From: DATKWD01 sp035529695
GTDB lineage: Bacteria; Actinomycetota; Acidimicrobiia; Acidimicrobiales; Salinilacustritrichaceae
Assembly (NCBI GenBank): GCA_035529695.1
Contig: DATKWD010000002.1
Location: forward strand, 62,001 to 126,000
Length of the DNA: 64,000 nucleotides
Direction of reading: 5' to 3'
The position numbers and the translations under genes were made by a program. Shown here piece after piece: positions 8,431-14,989 of this stretch (positions within the stretch are counted from its first letter, which is position 1; the number at the start of each line of letters is the position of its first letter). The notes beneath the pieces are model-generated. The model did no database searches. It was not told the DNA's origin and saw nothing but the letters and a program-made list of their open reading frames with translations.

Positions 8431-9067
8431 GCCATTCCTCGGCGTGGCCGGTTTCGAGGAGGGAGCCGGTGAGGGACGCGTAGTCGGGGCCGGTGATGTC
8501 GCCGAGCCAGCGGCCGAAGCTGTCGGCTTTGGTGGTGGTGATGAGGAACGGGTCGGTGTTGTGGTCGGCTCGGGCTGCGACCCATTGGCGGGTGTGTTCG
8601 GTGGCGGCGCGGCCGGCGTCGCGGGTTTCGCCGCGGGGTTCGGGGCAGTTGATCCCGAGGAGGCGGATCCGTTGGAGGGTGGTGAGGTGGAACCCGAGGT
8701 CGATGCGGGCGTCCACGGTGTCGCCGTCTACGACTCGGGTGATCTGGCAGCGGTAGGTGTACGGCGGTTCGGGGGTCGGCATGGCCCCAGTTTCGCGCGC
8801 CGGCCAGGCGGGCCCGGCGATTCGGACGGGGATGGTGGTGGTGCTCGAGCGGAGCGCGGCGAGGATGCGGTGGTGGCCGTCCCATACTCGGCCGTCGTCG
8901 CCGAGGGTTACGGGGTCGCAGAGGTCGGGGTTGAAGGTGGCGGTGAGCTCGGCGAGTTCGTTGCGGCTGTCGAGGTCTCGGGCTTCGTCGTTCCAGTCCC
9001 AGGGTGGGGGGTGGGAGCCGGGTCGCCAGCGGGTGATGATTTCGGCGGGGGTGAGGTGGTCAGTCAT
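8423..9067 (-). CDS. ParB-like domain fused to a staphylococcal nuclease-like domain
   Basis: 214 residues. The first ~90 carry a ParB/Srx-like signature, DGRVWDGHHRILAAL. Residues ~100-214 are an SNase/thermonuclease fold: RVVDGDTVDARIDLG, then RIRLLGINCPEPRGETRD with the expected Asp and Arg/Glu, and FGRWLGDI. SNases cut DNA or RNA with calcium. No signal peptide is visible, so it would act in the cytoplasm. An in-frame ATG between the domains (MPTPEPPYTY) has no good ribosome site, so a true fusion is preferred over two genes. It is coupled to both neighbours. Confidence 0.85.
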   Translation of the reverse strand: MTDHLTPAEIITRWRPGSHPPPWDWNDEARDLDSRNELAELTATFNPDLCDPVTLGDDGRVWDGHHRILAALRSSTTTIPVRIAGPAWPARETGAMPTPEPPYTYRCQITRVVDGDTVDARIDLGFHLTTLQRIRLLGINCPEPRGETRDAGRAATEHTRQWVAARADHNTDPFLITTTKADSFGRWLGDITGPDYASLTGSLLETGHAEEWHG

Positions 9068-9347
9068 CGGCGTTGGGGATGATGCGGGCTTCGATGTCGG
9101 CGGTCCACATGCAGATGTCGCCGCCGGCGGTGCGGACGAGCGGGCTGGCGGTGATGTGGTCGATGAGGTAGCCGTGGCCGTCGGCGAGCGCCGTGAGGGC
9201 GCGGTGGGCGCGTTCCTCGAGGGCGTCCCAGGTTGGGGCGCTGATGGTGAGGTGGGCGGTGCGGGTGGCGTGGTCGTAGGCGGCGAGTTCGCCGTCGCAG
9301 TGGGGGCAGCGGACGGTGCGGATCGGGGGTTTCACGGGTAGCTCCAT
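9060..9347 (-). CDS. Small protein with N-terminal CxxC
   Basis: 95 residues beginning MELPVKPPIRTVRCPHCDGE. One CPHC knuckle is followed by a folded alpha/beta region (RTAHLTISAPTWDALEERA) and a single later Cys. One knuckle alone may bind zinc only as a dimer or not at all. The family is unknown. It overlaps the preceding gene by 16 nt and the nuclease gene by 8 nt, within operon 1. Confidence 0.7.
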   Translation of the reverse strand: MELPVKPPIRTVRCPHCDGELAAYDHATRTAHLTISAPTWDALEERAHRALTALADGHGYLIDHITASPLVRTAGGDICMWTADIEARIIPNADD

Positions 9348-9487
9348 TCGGTGAGGGGCGCGTCGGCGTGGAGGTTGTAGAGGGTGCCGGGGGTGGTGCT
9401 GATGGTGGCGAGGACGGTGAGGCAGCGGGCCTGGTCTTCGGTGGGGGTTTGGCCGGCGTTGCGGGTGTACCAGTCGGCGATGGTCAT
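9332..9487 (-). CDS. 51-residue hypothetical protein
   Basis: Starts MTIADWYTRNAGQTPTED at an ATGG overlap with the end of the DUF4326 gene and ends PLTEWSYP. Trp/Tyr-rich with a helical core (ARCLTVLATISTTPGTLY). No family is recognised. Tight overlaps on both sides support it as a real gene of the operon. Confidence 0.6.
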   Translation of the reverse strand: MTIADWYTRNAGQTPTEDQARCLTVLATISTTPGTLYNLHADAPLTEWSYP

Positions 9488-9822
9488 GGGTTCGCCAGCT
9501 CGAGGAGGACGTCGGCGTGGCACGGGTCGTCGGGCTGGCAGTAGCAGGCGAGGTCGAGGCCGGTGAGCTCGGGGAGGTGTTCGGTGAGGATGATGGCGCG
9601 CGGGTCGGTCGGGTTGGTGAGCCAGGCGCGGTAGAGGGCGACGGCGAGGTCGGGGGTGGTGACGGTCGAGTACTCGTGGTCGACGGCGAGGATGATGATC
9701 GGGTCGCCGACTCGGAACGGGTTCCCGAAGGGTCCGGGTCGGGTGACGGATCGTGCGCCTTTCGGCATGCGCCAGCCGGCGGTGCGTTTGCGTTGGATGC
9801 GGATGGGCGGGGTGTCAGCCAT
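9484..9822 (-). CDS. DUF4326 family protein
   Basis: 112 residues. The opening IRIQRKRTAGWRMPKGARSV, then RPGPFGNPF, and the ending ACYCQPDDPCHADVLLELAN are the signature of DUF4326, common in phages and plasmids. The conserved Cys-Pro-His near the end suggests a metal or active site, but no biochemical function is established. The length is full for the family. It is coupled on both sides. Confidence 0.85.
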   Translation of the reverse strand: MADTPPIRIQRKRTAGWRMPKGARSVTRPGPFGNPFRVGDPIIILAVDHEYSTVTTPDLAVALYRAWLTNPTDPRAIILTEHLPELTGLDLACYCQPDDPCHADVLLELANP

Positions 9823-10039
9823 CGGCGTCTCTCGGGTTGATCGGCTCGGCCCACATCGCCCACGTTTCGGGTTGGAGGGCGTCGAGGGAGCTGCGGACTC
9901 CGTCGGGGAGGTCTTCGGCGCGGCGGGTGTCTTCGATGGCGCGCTCGGCGGCGATCGCTGCTCGGGTGGCGCTGGCGGGGTTGTCGGCGGTGAACGTGGC
10001 GACGTATCGCCATCGGCGTTCGCCTTCGAATTCGGCCAT
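9815..10039 (-). CDS. 74-residue hypothetical protein
   Basis: Starts MAEFEGERRWRYVATF behind a strong ribosome site (CCAAGGAGAAGCCGA) and ends INPRDADG. A beta strand (RWRYVATFTADN) and an Ala-rich helix suggest a small alpha/beta fold. A class II promoter lies just upstream, so this gene begins a sub-operon that continues to 8164. Confidence 0.7.
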   Translation of the reverse strand: MAEFEGERRWRYVATFTADNPASATRAAIAAERAIEDTRRAEDLPDGVRSSLDALQPETWAMWAEPINPRDADG

Positions 10040-10063
10040 TCGGCTTCTCCTTGGTCGGGGGTT

Positions 10064-10090
10064 CGACTGTAGCTCTCCGTGTGACGGGGA
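10064..10090 (-). promoter_or_regulatory. Internal class II promoter of operon 1
   Basis: On the minus strand GGAGAGCTACAGTC contains -10 TACAGT (complement of 10066-10071). It sits in the 59-nt gap between two genes and leaves a ~20-nt leader with a ribosome site. The same GAGCTACAGT string precedes genes at 14977 and 53769. Confidence 0.5.
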
Positions 10091-10098
10091 GCGAGGAG

Positions 10099-10365
10099 TC
10101 AGGCGGGGAGCTGGTCGGTGAGGCCGAGCTGGTAGTCGTTGGCGACTCGGGCGGTCCGCTCGAGTTCGGCGTCGGCTTGCTTGCGGTTCTCGGTGGAGAC
10201 GTTGCTGTAGGCGGTCCAGTCGGTCTGGCCGTGGCTGCGGTAGGTGATGCCCCATCGGCGGTCGGGGCGTGCTCGGGGCGCGGTGAGGAGCGCGAAGGGT
10301 TCCTCGTCGGGTTGGCGGCGGATCTCGGTGCGTCCGTCGCCGAGGTCGGTGTGGTGGAGGCTCAT
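10099..10365 (-). CDS. 88-residue hypothetical protein
   Basis: Begins MSLHHTDLGDGRTEIRRQ at an ATGA overlap with the preceding gene. It is polar and charged, with an aromatic-rich middle (RRWGITYRSHGQTDWTAY) and a helical acidic tail. No motif is recognised. Confidence 0.65.
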   Translation of the reverse strand: MSLHHTDLGDGRTEIRRQPDEEPFALLTAPRARPDRRWGITYRSHGQTDWTAYSNVSTENRKQADAELERTARVANDYQLGLTDQLPA

Positions 10366-10760
10366 CGGGTCGTCTCCTTGCGGGTCATGTAGGCGGCGTG
10401 GTCGCGGCCGTGCTTCTCGGTCATCGACCGGATGCTGTATCCGCCGGTCGGGCCGCAGCTCGAGCAGGTGGCGTTGTAGCCGTCGATGTCGCCTGCGCCG
10501 GGTGTGGCGGGCTTCTCGGTGATGGTGATGTGGTGGGCCATGTCGGCGTCTCCTTGGTTGGTCGCTTCGGCTGCTTCGCAGCGCGAGGCGTGGGCGTGGT
10601 AGTAGCGGGTTTCGCTGGTGCCGTCGGCGAGGTCCCATACTTCGACGGCTTGGGCGTGGGTGTCATCGACCAGTGTTCCGCAGCGGTGGCAGTTGGTGAC
10701 CACGGTGCGGGCTGCCATCGGGATCCGGTAGCGGCGGGTGTCGGTGGTGGTGGTGCTCAT
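10362..10760 (-). CDS. Two-part zinc-knuckle protein with an internal start signal
   Basis: 132 residues. Part one (MSTTTTDTRRYRIP..., CHRCG near residue 24) is followed in frame by NQGDAD, which is the translation of the start-associated sequence. A second ATG follows (10541; MAHHITITEKPATPG), giving a 59-residue protein with CSSCG. Either one long protein or a long plus a short product is made. The family is unknown. It overlaps both neighbours by 4 nt. Confidence 0.65.
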   Translation of the reverse strand: MSTTTTDTRRYRIPMAARTVVTNCHRCGTLVDDTHAQAVEVWDLADGTSETRYYHAHASRCEAAEATNQGDADMAHHITITEKPATPGAGDIDGYNATCSSCGPTGGYSIRSMTEKHGRDHAAYMTRKETTR

Positions 10761-10975
10761 CGGGTGGCCTTCCGGGCGAGCTTGCGGGTGGGGTAGGTGA
10801 CGGTGACGCCGGGGGCGACGAGCTTGTGGAGGTGGGCGTTGTCGCCGTCGATGGTGTCTACGATCCAGGTGAGTTGGTCGCGGTCGGCGATGTGTGTGAC
10901 TCGATCGCCGGGGGTGGGGGTGTCGGTGGGGGCCATGTCGGCTTCGGGTCGGTTGGTGGTGGTGGTGGTGCTCAT
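10757..10975 (-). CDS. 72-residue protein with internal alternative start
   Basis: Begins MSTTTTTNRPEADMAPTDT. The N-terminal MSTTTTT echoes the next gene and NRPEAD looks like a degenerate in-frame start-associated sequence, so MAPTDTPTPGDRV may be the functional start. The rest (GDRVTHIADRDQLTWIVDT) resembles a small beta-barrel such as KOW/SH3-like proteins, but this is only an impression. Confidence 0.6.
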   Translation of the reverse strand: MSTTTTTNRPEADMAPTDTPTPGDRVTHIADRDQLTWIVDTIDGDNAHLHKLVAPGVTVTYPTRKLARKATR

Positions 10976-11238
10976 CGGGCCTGTCCTCGGGCTGCTTGGC
11001 GGGCCATGCTCGCGTCTTGGGCGGCGTCGTCGGCTGCGTCGGCTGCGCTCTGGTCGGCGCTGCGAGCGGCCCGGCGGGCTGCGGCTGCGGCCATGCTGGC
11101 GTCGAAGCTGGTGCGAGGGGCTGCGGCCTGGCGGCTGCGGCGGTCTCGGCGGGCTGCGTCGTTGGCGTTTTTCATCTGGCGGGCGGCGCGTGCTCGGCGC
11201 TGGCGGGCGTTTTGTTGGGCTGCGGTGGGGTTCCTCAT
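10972..11238 (-). CDS. Ala/Arg-rich helical protein, first gene of operon 1
   Basis: 88 residues, MRNPTAAQQNARQRRARAAR onward, almost entirely Ala, Arg, Asp, Ser and Gln and so predicted helical. Basic at the N-terminus and mixed later, it could bind nucleic acid. ATG 11238 lies 6 nt after a -10 TATCTT, so it is translated from a leaderless mRNA and heads the operon running down to 8164. Confidence 0.65.
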   Translation of the reverse strand: MRNPTAAQQNARQRRARAARQMKNANDAARRDRRSRQAAAPRTSFDASMAAAAARRAARSADQSAADAADDAAQDASMARQAARGQAR

Positions 11239-11244
11239 GTCCAC

Positions 11245-11279
11245 AAGATACCGTGCATCTGTAGTCGAGTCAACTACAG
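11245..11279 (-). promoter_or_regulatory. Class I palindromic promoter of operon 1
   Basis: Palindrome CTGTAG/CTACAG at 259-279 (within 11,2xx) with -35 TTGACT (complement of 11268-11273), a 17-bp spacer and -10 TATCTT (complement of 11245-11250). This is the best consensus promoter of the set. ATG 11238 follows after 6 nt. Confidence 0.8.
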
Positions 11280-11284
11280 CGAGG

Positions 11285-11325
11285 GGGCAAAGACGCTGGT
11301 CACAGGGTTGTCGGAGAAGAACCCT
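11285..11325 (-). repeat. TGACCAGCG-family element with hairpin
   Basis: On the minus strand CAGGGTTCTTCTCCGACAAC then CCTGTGACCAGCGTCTTTGC. The first part can form a hairpin (CAGGGTT/AACCCTG), and the TGA of the core (11300-11302) is also the stop codon of the RecB-like gene. It lies 15 bp upstream of the operon 1 promoter. Confidence 0.7.
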
Positions 11326-12145
11326 GTTCTGCCTCGGCCGCCAGGGCGGCGATCCCGTGATCGCCGAGCGACTTCCCGGGCCGCTTCGCCCGAGCTCGGA
11401 TCGCCACCATCCCCTCGGGGCAGTCGCCACACGCGGGGCACCAAGAGCACAGCGGACCCGGCGACGGGTCGAACCGGTCCTCGGCGAGATCCTGCTCGAT
11501 CGACGTCCAGATGTTCCCGAGCCAGTCGACAGCCTCGGTGATCGCCGAGCGGGTGATCGGCACGACGTCGATGTGACCGATCGGGATCCACACGATGCGA
11601 CCCTCGGCGACGGGCCGCTTGTCGTGGGCCTCGACCGCGGCGGCGTACAGGGTGACTTGGCGCAGCTTCGGCTCGAGCCAGTCGGCGCGGTCGGGACGCT
11701 TCCCGGTCTTCCAGTCGGTGACGATCGCCGCGCCCGACGCGGTCGTCTCGGTCAGGTCGATGATCCCGACGAACGGGATGCCGGCGAGCTCGGTCTCGAC
11801 GCGCCGTTCGGCGACGACGGTTCCGGGCTGGCGGCTGGTGGGGAGCTTCAGCGCGAGCGACACGAACGCCATCGCCTTCGCTCGGAGCGCGGCGTCGACT
11901 TCGGGCCAGTAGAGGTCGGCGATCGACGCGGCGGTGCGGAGGTTGCGACGCTCGGGCGGCTCGGCGGCGAGGTGCTCGAGGACGGTGTGCGTGAGCGTCC
12001 CGGCGATCGCTTCGGGACCGGATGGGTCTTCGAGTCGGAGGACGTACTTGGCGTGCCATTGGCGGGGGCATTTGTCGTAGGTGTCGGCTGCGCTGACGGA
12101 GATCGTCGCGGGGCGGGGCATCTCGGGCGCTTCGTCGGTGGTCAC
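11300..12145 (-). CDS. RecB/Cas4-like PD-(D/E)XK nuclease with four cysteines
   Basis: 281 residues from a GTG that overlaps the previous stop (GTGA). Residues ~20-35 hold SAADTYDKCPRQW, then GTLTHTVLEHLA, the nuclease core GIIDLTE and VTDWKTGK, QVTLYAAAVE, and a C-terminal CSWCPACGDC. The early Cys plus the late three-Cys cluster match the Fe-S cluster of AddB/Cas4-type exonucleases. It probably degrades or trims DNA ends in phage recombination or replication. Last gene of operon 2; no cas1 or repeat array is nearby. Confidence 0.88.
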   Translation of the reverse strand: MTTDEAPEMPRPATISVSAADTYDKCPRQWHAKYVLRLEDPSGPEAIAGTLTHTVLEHLAAEPPERRNLRTAASIADLYWPEVDAALRAKAMAFVSLALKLPTSRQPGTVVAERRVETELAGIPFVGIIDLTETTASGAAIVTDWKTGKRPDRADWLEPKLRQVTLYAAAVEAHDKRPVAEGRIVWIPIGHIDVVPITRSAITEAVDWLGNIWTSIEQDLAEDRFDPSPGPLCSWCPACGDCPEGMVAIRARAKRPGKSLGDHGIAALAAEAEQGSSPTTL

Positions 12146-12498
12146 CACTCGGGGATCTCCTCGATCTCGTTCGGGCGGGGCCGCCATGAGAGGAGGCCGG
12201 TGTCACGGTCTACCTCTTCGTCGTCGGGGAAGCGTCGGTAGTCGTGCCAGAACTGCTGCAGGTCGGCGAGCTTCGGGGGTCGGGTGCCGTCGAGGATGGG
12301 CCAGCCCTCGGCGAGCGCTTCGAAGTGGGCGGCCGCGGCGGCGCAGCATCGGGGGCAGAGGCCGGGCTCGTCGGGCTTCCAGTAGGGGGAGATGAGGCGG
12401 GGCACGCCGATCTCGTTGCAGCGCCGGCACTCGAGCGGTTCGTCTTGGTCGTCGGCGGTGACGAGGTTCCCGACTGTGACGGCGGCGGGTTCGGTCAC
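12142..12498 (-). CDS. Zinc-ribbon protein, 118 residues
   Basis: Starts at GTG 12498 (GTGA overlap), MTEPAAVTVGNLVTADD. A CRRC ... CPRCC pair spaced by ~25 residues forms a likely zinc ribbon. The rest is aromatic and acidic (LQQFWHDYRRFPDDEEVDRD). The family is unknown. Its tight coupling just before the RecB-like nuclease may indicate a partner, but this is inference. Confidence 0.7.
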   Translation of the reverse strand: MTEPAAVTVGNLVTADDQDEPLECRRCNEIGVPRLISPYWKPDEPGLCPRCCAAAAAHFEALAEGWPILDGTRPPKLADLQQFWHDYRRFPDDEEVDRDTGLLSWRPRPNEIEEIPEW

Positions 12499-12869
12499 GG
12501 CTTCGGGTCGGGGAGGCAGGTGCGTGACCCGAAGCAGAGGGTGCAGGGCTGCGGTTCGATCCACGGGCGTTTCGGGTCGACGGTCTGGCCTTGCCCTCCG
12601 CAGCGGGGGCACGCTTGGTGCTTGAGGTGGTCATCGAGGAGGGGGCGGGCCTTCTCGGCGGCGGCGACCATGACGCGGGTCCGGTCGGCGGCGCTGGTGG
12701 CGTGTTCGATCTCGACGGGTTCGGCGTGCCACCGGCAGGAGCAGGAGGCGACGATGGTGGTGCCGTCCTCGGAGACGTTGTATTGGCCGGCGTGGCGTGC
12801 GCCGGGCGCGACGAGGCTGTACGGGTTGTTGGTCTGGAATGCGACCTGTTCGGGTTTGTCGTCAGCCAT
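12495..12869 (-). CDS. Zinc-binding protein with DnaJ-like CxxCxGxG motif
   Basis: 124 residues, MADDKPEQVAFQTNNPYSL. CSCRW near residue 44 is followed by CPRCGGQG and CTLCFGSRTC near the end, a DnaJ-type zinc knuckle. The middle is a helical segment (AADRTRVMVAAAEKA). The role is unknown. Member of operon 2, overlapping both neighbours. Confidence 0.75.
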   Translation of the reverse strand: MADDKPEQVAFQTNNPYSLVAPGARHAGQYNVSEDGTTIVASCSCRWHAEPVEIEHATSAADRTRVMVAAAEKARPLLDDHLKHQACPRCGGQGQTVDPKRPWIEPQPCTLCFGSRTCLPDPKP

Positions 12870-13152
12870 CGGTGTCTCCTGGTCGGGGGCCGCCTTCGAG
12901 GCCGAGTAGTTCGGCGAGCTCGGCGGCTTCGGGTCGGGTGATCGAGATGGAGTCTGGCGTGTTGAGCCATCCCCATGCGGGTGCGCCGGCGTGGCAGCCA
13001 GGGAGGCCGGTCATGTCGTCGGCGCTGACGCTCTCGCAGAGCTGGCCGAGCCACCAATGGAGGCGGCGGGCGCGGTCGCGTAGCTCGAGCGGGTCGGTTT
13101 CTACGAGCTGGTCGTAGATGTCGGGGTAGCCGTCCATCGGCTCGTCGCTCAT
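12862..13152 (-). CDS. 96-residue hypothetical protein
   Basis: Begins MSDEPMDGYPDIYDQLVET. Helical N-terminal half (LELRDRARRLHWWLGQLCES), central GLPGCHAGAPAWGWLN and a second helix. No motif is recognised. Coupled on both sides. Confidence 0.65.
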   Translation of the reverse strand: MSDEPMDGYPDIYDQLVETDPLELRDRARRLHWWLGQLCESVSADDMTGLPGCHAGAPAWGWLNTPDSISITRPEAAELAELLGLEGGPRPGDTDG

Positions 13153-13382
13153 CGGGCGATCCAGTCGCCGTTGACCAGCTCGCAGCCGGCCTGCTCGAGC
13201 CTCGCCCGGAGCCGTTCTTGGAGCGCTCGGATCCGGGTGGCGTTGCGGGTGGCGTAGTCGAAGGCATCAGGGTCGGACGCTTCGACCGCTCGGGTGGCGT
13301 TGATTTCGAAGGCGTGGGCGGTGAGCTCGGCGAGCACTTCGCATTCGGCGGCGTCGTGGATGGTGAGGGTGACGGTCTTCAC
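13149..13382 (-). CDS. 77-residue hypothetical protein
   Basis: GTG start at a GTGA overlap, MKTVTLTIHDAAECEVLAEL. Short beta strand then long helices rich in Ala, Arg and Glu (residues 15-65), ending CELVNGDWIAR. No family is recognised; possibly a small dimeric helical protein. Confidence 0.65.
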   Translation of the reverse strand: MKTVTLTIHDAAECEVLAELTAHAFEINATRAVEASDPDAFDYATRNATRIRALQERLRARLEQAGCELVNGDWIAR

Positions 13383-13675
13383 GGGCTGGCCTCGAGGTCG
13401 GGTGGCTTGAGGTAGGTGATCCCGCCGCGGGGCGCTGAGATGACGGGGAACAGATCCTCGACGGTGGGGATCAGGTCGTAGTTGACCATGTCGCGGTACC
13501 GTTCGGCGGCGAGCGCGTCGGCCAGGGCGGCGGCCGGCGAGCCGGTCCAGAACGCCTTCTGTCGCCACCTCGGCGGGTCGGGGTCGTCGCGTCGGCGGTT
13601 GCGGTCGGGGCCGAGGTCGTAGAAGGGGGCGATCGGCGCGCAGTAGCCGCCCGAGGCGGTCAGGTGGTCGGTCAT
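13379..13675 (-). CDS. 98-residue protein resembling capsid-region motifs
   Basis: Starts MTDHLTASGGYCAPIAPFYD. The strings GGYCAPIAPFYDL and VISAPRGGITYLKPPD strongly recall the major capsid protein of this same phage (GGNCAPLAPSYDFF and VEAPRGGIRYITPPDF, 59.5-59.65 kb). It looks like a detached piece of a capsid-type domain, roughly the region around the two motifs, rather than a whole capsid protein. Its presence in an early-type operon is unexplained. Confidence 0.7.
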   Translation of the reverse strand: MTDHLTASGGYCAPIAPFYDLGPDRNRRRDDPDPPRWRQKAFWTGSPAAALADALAAERYRDMVNYDLIPTVEDLFPVISAPRGGITYLKPPDLEASP

Positions 13676-14169
13676 CGCTGTCCTCCGTGGGCTTCTCGGA
13701 TGTGGGCGTTCAGCTCTTCGCCGTACTTGGCATGGCCGCCGTGGAGCCACTCCGATTCGGGGTGCCACGGGCGCTCGAGGTCCGGTTCGGTCTGAGCGCA
13801 GGTGTCGAGCGTGACGCAGCCCTCTCGGTGGCTGGTCGGGTCGCCGGGTTCGCCGTTGCAGTGCGGGCAGCGCAGGTCTTCGTCGGGGTCAGGCAGGTCG
13901 GCGGCCGTCGCGGGTACCGCCGCGGGCAGGATCTCGGCCCACACGGCTTGCTCGGCTGGCGGCCAGTCGATCGCCGACATGGTGACCGGTCGCTCTTGGC
14001 CGGTCGCCCATGACGCTTCGTGGATCCGCTGCAGCATCGTGACCAGCGGGGCGCGCGACTGGCGGGCGTTCGCTTCATCGAGCTTGCAGATCCCGTCGGC
14101 GGGTTCGCCGCAGACGGTGCAGGGGTCGGGCAGCCCGTCCTTGCATGGGCAGGTGAGGGCGTCATCCAT
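13672..14169 (-). CDS. Cys-rich protein with two zinc sites
   Basis: 165 residues. N-terminal CPCKDGLPDPCTVCGEPADG with a later Cys (first site) and CPHCNGEPGDPTSHREGC (second site, CxxC...HxxxC). Ends in a His-rich segment. Probably a zinc-stabilised adaptor. No family is recognised. Overlaps both neighbours. Confidence 0.7.
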   Translation of the reverse strand: MDDALTCPCKDGLPDPCTVCGEPADGICKLDEANARQSRAPLVTMLQRIHEASWATGQERPVTMSAIDWPPAEQAVWAEILPAAVPATAADLPDPDEDLRCPHCNGEPGDPTSHREGCVTLDTCAQTEPDLERPWHPESEWLHGGHAKYGEELNAHIREAHGGQR

Positions 14170-14356
14170 CGTGGGCCTCCTCGGGCCAGGGGCGGGGGGT
14201 GACGGCGCGGCCGATGGCGGCGCGGCGGGCGTCGGCTTCGCGTAGCTGGCGGGTGTCGGTGTGGTCGTCCTGGTCGTGTTGCCAGATCCGGTAGGCGGTG
14301 ATCGCGGAGAACGCGATGGCGCTGAGGATGACGGCGATCGTCTCGAGGTCGCTCAT
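14162..14356 (-). CDS. Small single-pass membrane protein
   Basis: 64 residues. Residues 4-24 (LETIAVILSAIAFSAITAYRI) form one transmembrane helix, followed by a charged cytoplasmic tail (DDHTDTRQLREADARRAA). It could be an inner-membrane phage protein. Starts two bases from the preceding stop. Confidence 0.7.
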   Translation of the reverse strand: MSDLETIAVILSAIAFSAITAYRIWQHDQDDHTDTRQLREADARRAAIGRAVTPRPWPEEAHDG

Positions 14357-14661
14357 CAGTGGCCCCTCGGGGCGTTGAACCGGGAACCGGGGTTCTCGGT
14401 TCGCTGTTCTCGGTTCGGGGCCTCGGCCCCCTCGAGGCGCAGGAGCCGGATCGCTTTGGCGGCCGAGCAGTCGCAGTCCCACGGGTGGTCGCAGGCGTCG
14501 GGGTTGTCGGCCAGTACGTCGGTGAGGAGGTCGCGGAGCCGGTCGATCTCGTTGAGCGCGGCGTCGATGATGGGCCACGGGCAGTCGTCTTCGTCGGGTT
14601 CGGAGAGCCATTTGCGGAAGTCGACCGGGGTCTTGTCGGGGTCGAGGTACTGGTCAGCCAT
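14356..14661 (-). CDS. 101-residue acidic protein
   Basis: Begins MADQYLDPDKTPVDFRKWLS. N-terminal acidic region, central helix (AALNEIDRLRDLLTDVLA), then a CDHPWDCDC cluster and a basic disordered tail. No family is recognised. Overlaps the next upstream gene by 8 nt. Confidence 0.65.
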   Translation of the reverse strand: MADQYLDPDKTPVDFRKWLSEPDEDDCPWPIIDAALNEIDRLRDLLTDVLADNPDACDHPWDCDCSAAKAIRLLRLEGAEAPNREQRTENPGSRFNAPRGH

Positions 14662-14977
14662 CGTCGGCCTCCAGCTCGAGTCGGCCGACCCGGCAGAGGT
14701 CGCACTCGTCGTTCACGACAGGGCCGTGCGTGAGCGGCCAGTCGCGGTCGGTGTGGCCGTCGCCGGGGAAGTCTTGGGTCTCGTCCCATGCGAGCGCCCC
14801 GCAGGTCAGGCAGCGGTGCTCGCCGGCGTCGATCCGTTGGTCTCGGGTCCCGAGCTCGGGGCGTACCGCAGCTCCGGTGATCGCGGCGGCCGCGAGGTGC
14901 GCGGTCCCTGAGATGATGGTCCCGTCGGCGGTGACCTTCACGGTCTGCCGTTCGGCGAGCTGTGCGATGTCAGCCAT
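14654..14977 (-). CDS. Two-CxxC zinc-ribbon protein
   Basis: 107 residues, MADIAQLAERQTVKVTADGT. A helical/beta N-terminus is followed by CLTCGALAWDE and CDLCRVG, about 30 residues apart, a classical zinc ribbon. A ribosome site GAGGAGACGCCAAC precedes the ATG (start-associated sequence variant) and a class II promoter lies at 15010. Confidence 0.7.
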   Translation of the reverse strand: MADIAQLAERQTVKVTADGTIISGTAHLAAAAITGAAVRPELGTRDQRIDAGEHRCLTCGALAWDETQDFPGDGHTDRDWPLTHGPVVNDECDLCRVGRLELEADDG

Positions 14978-14989
14978 GTTGGCGTCTCC

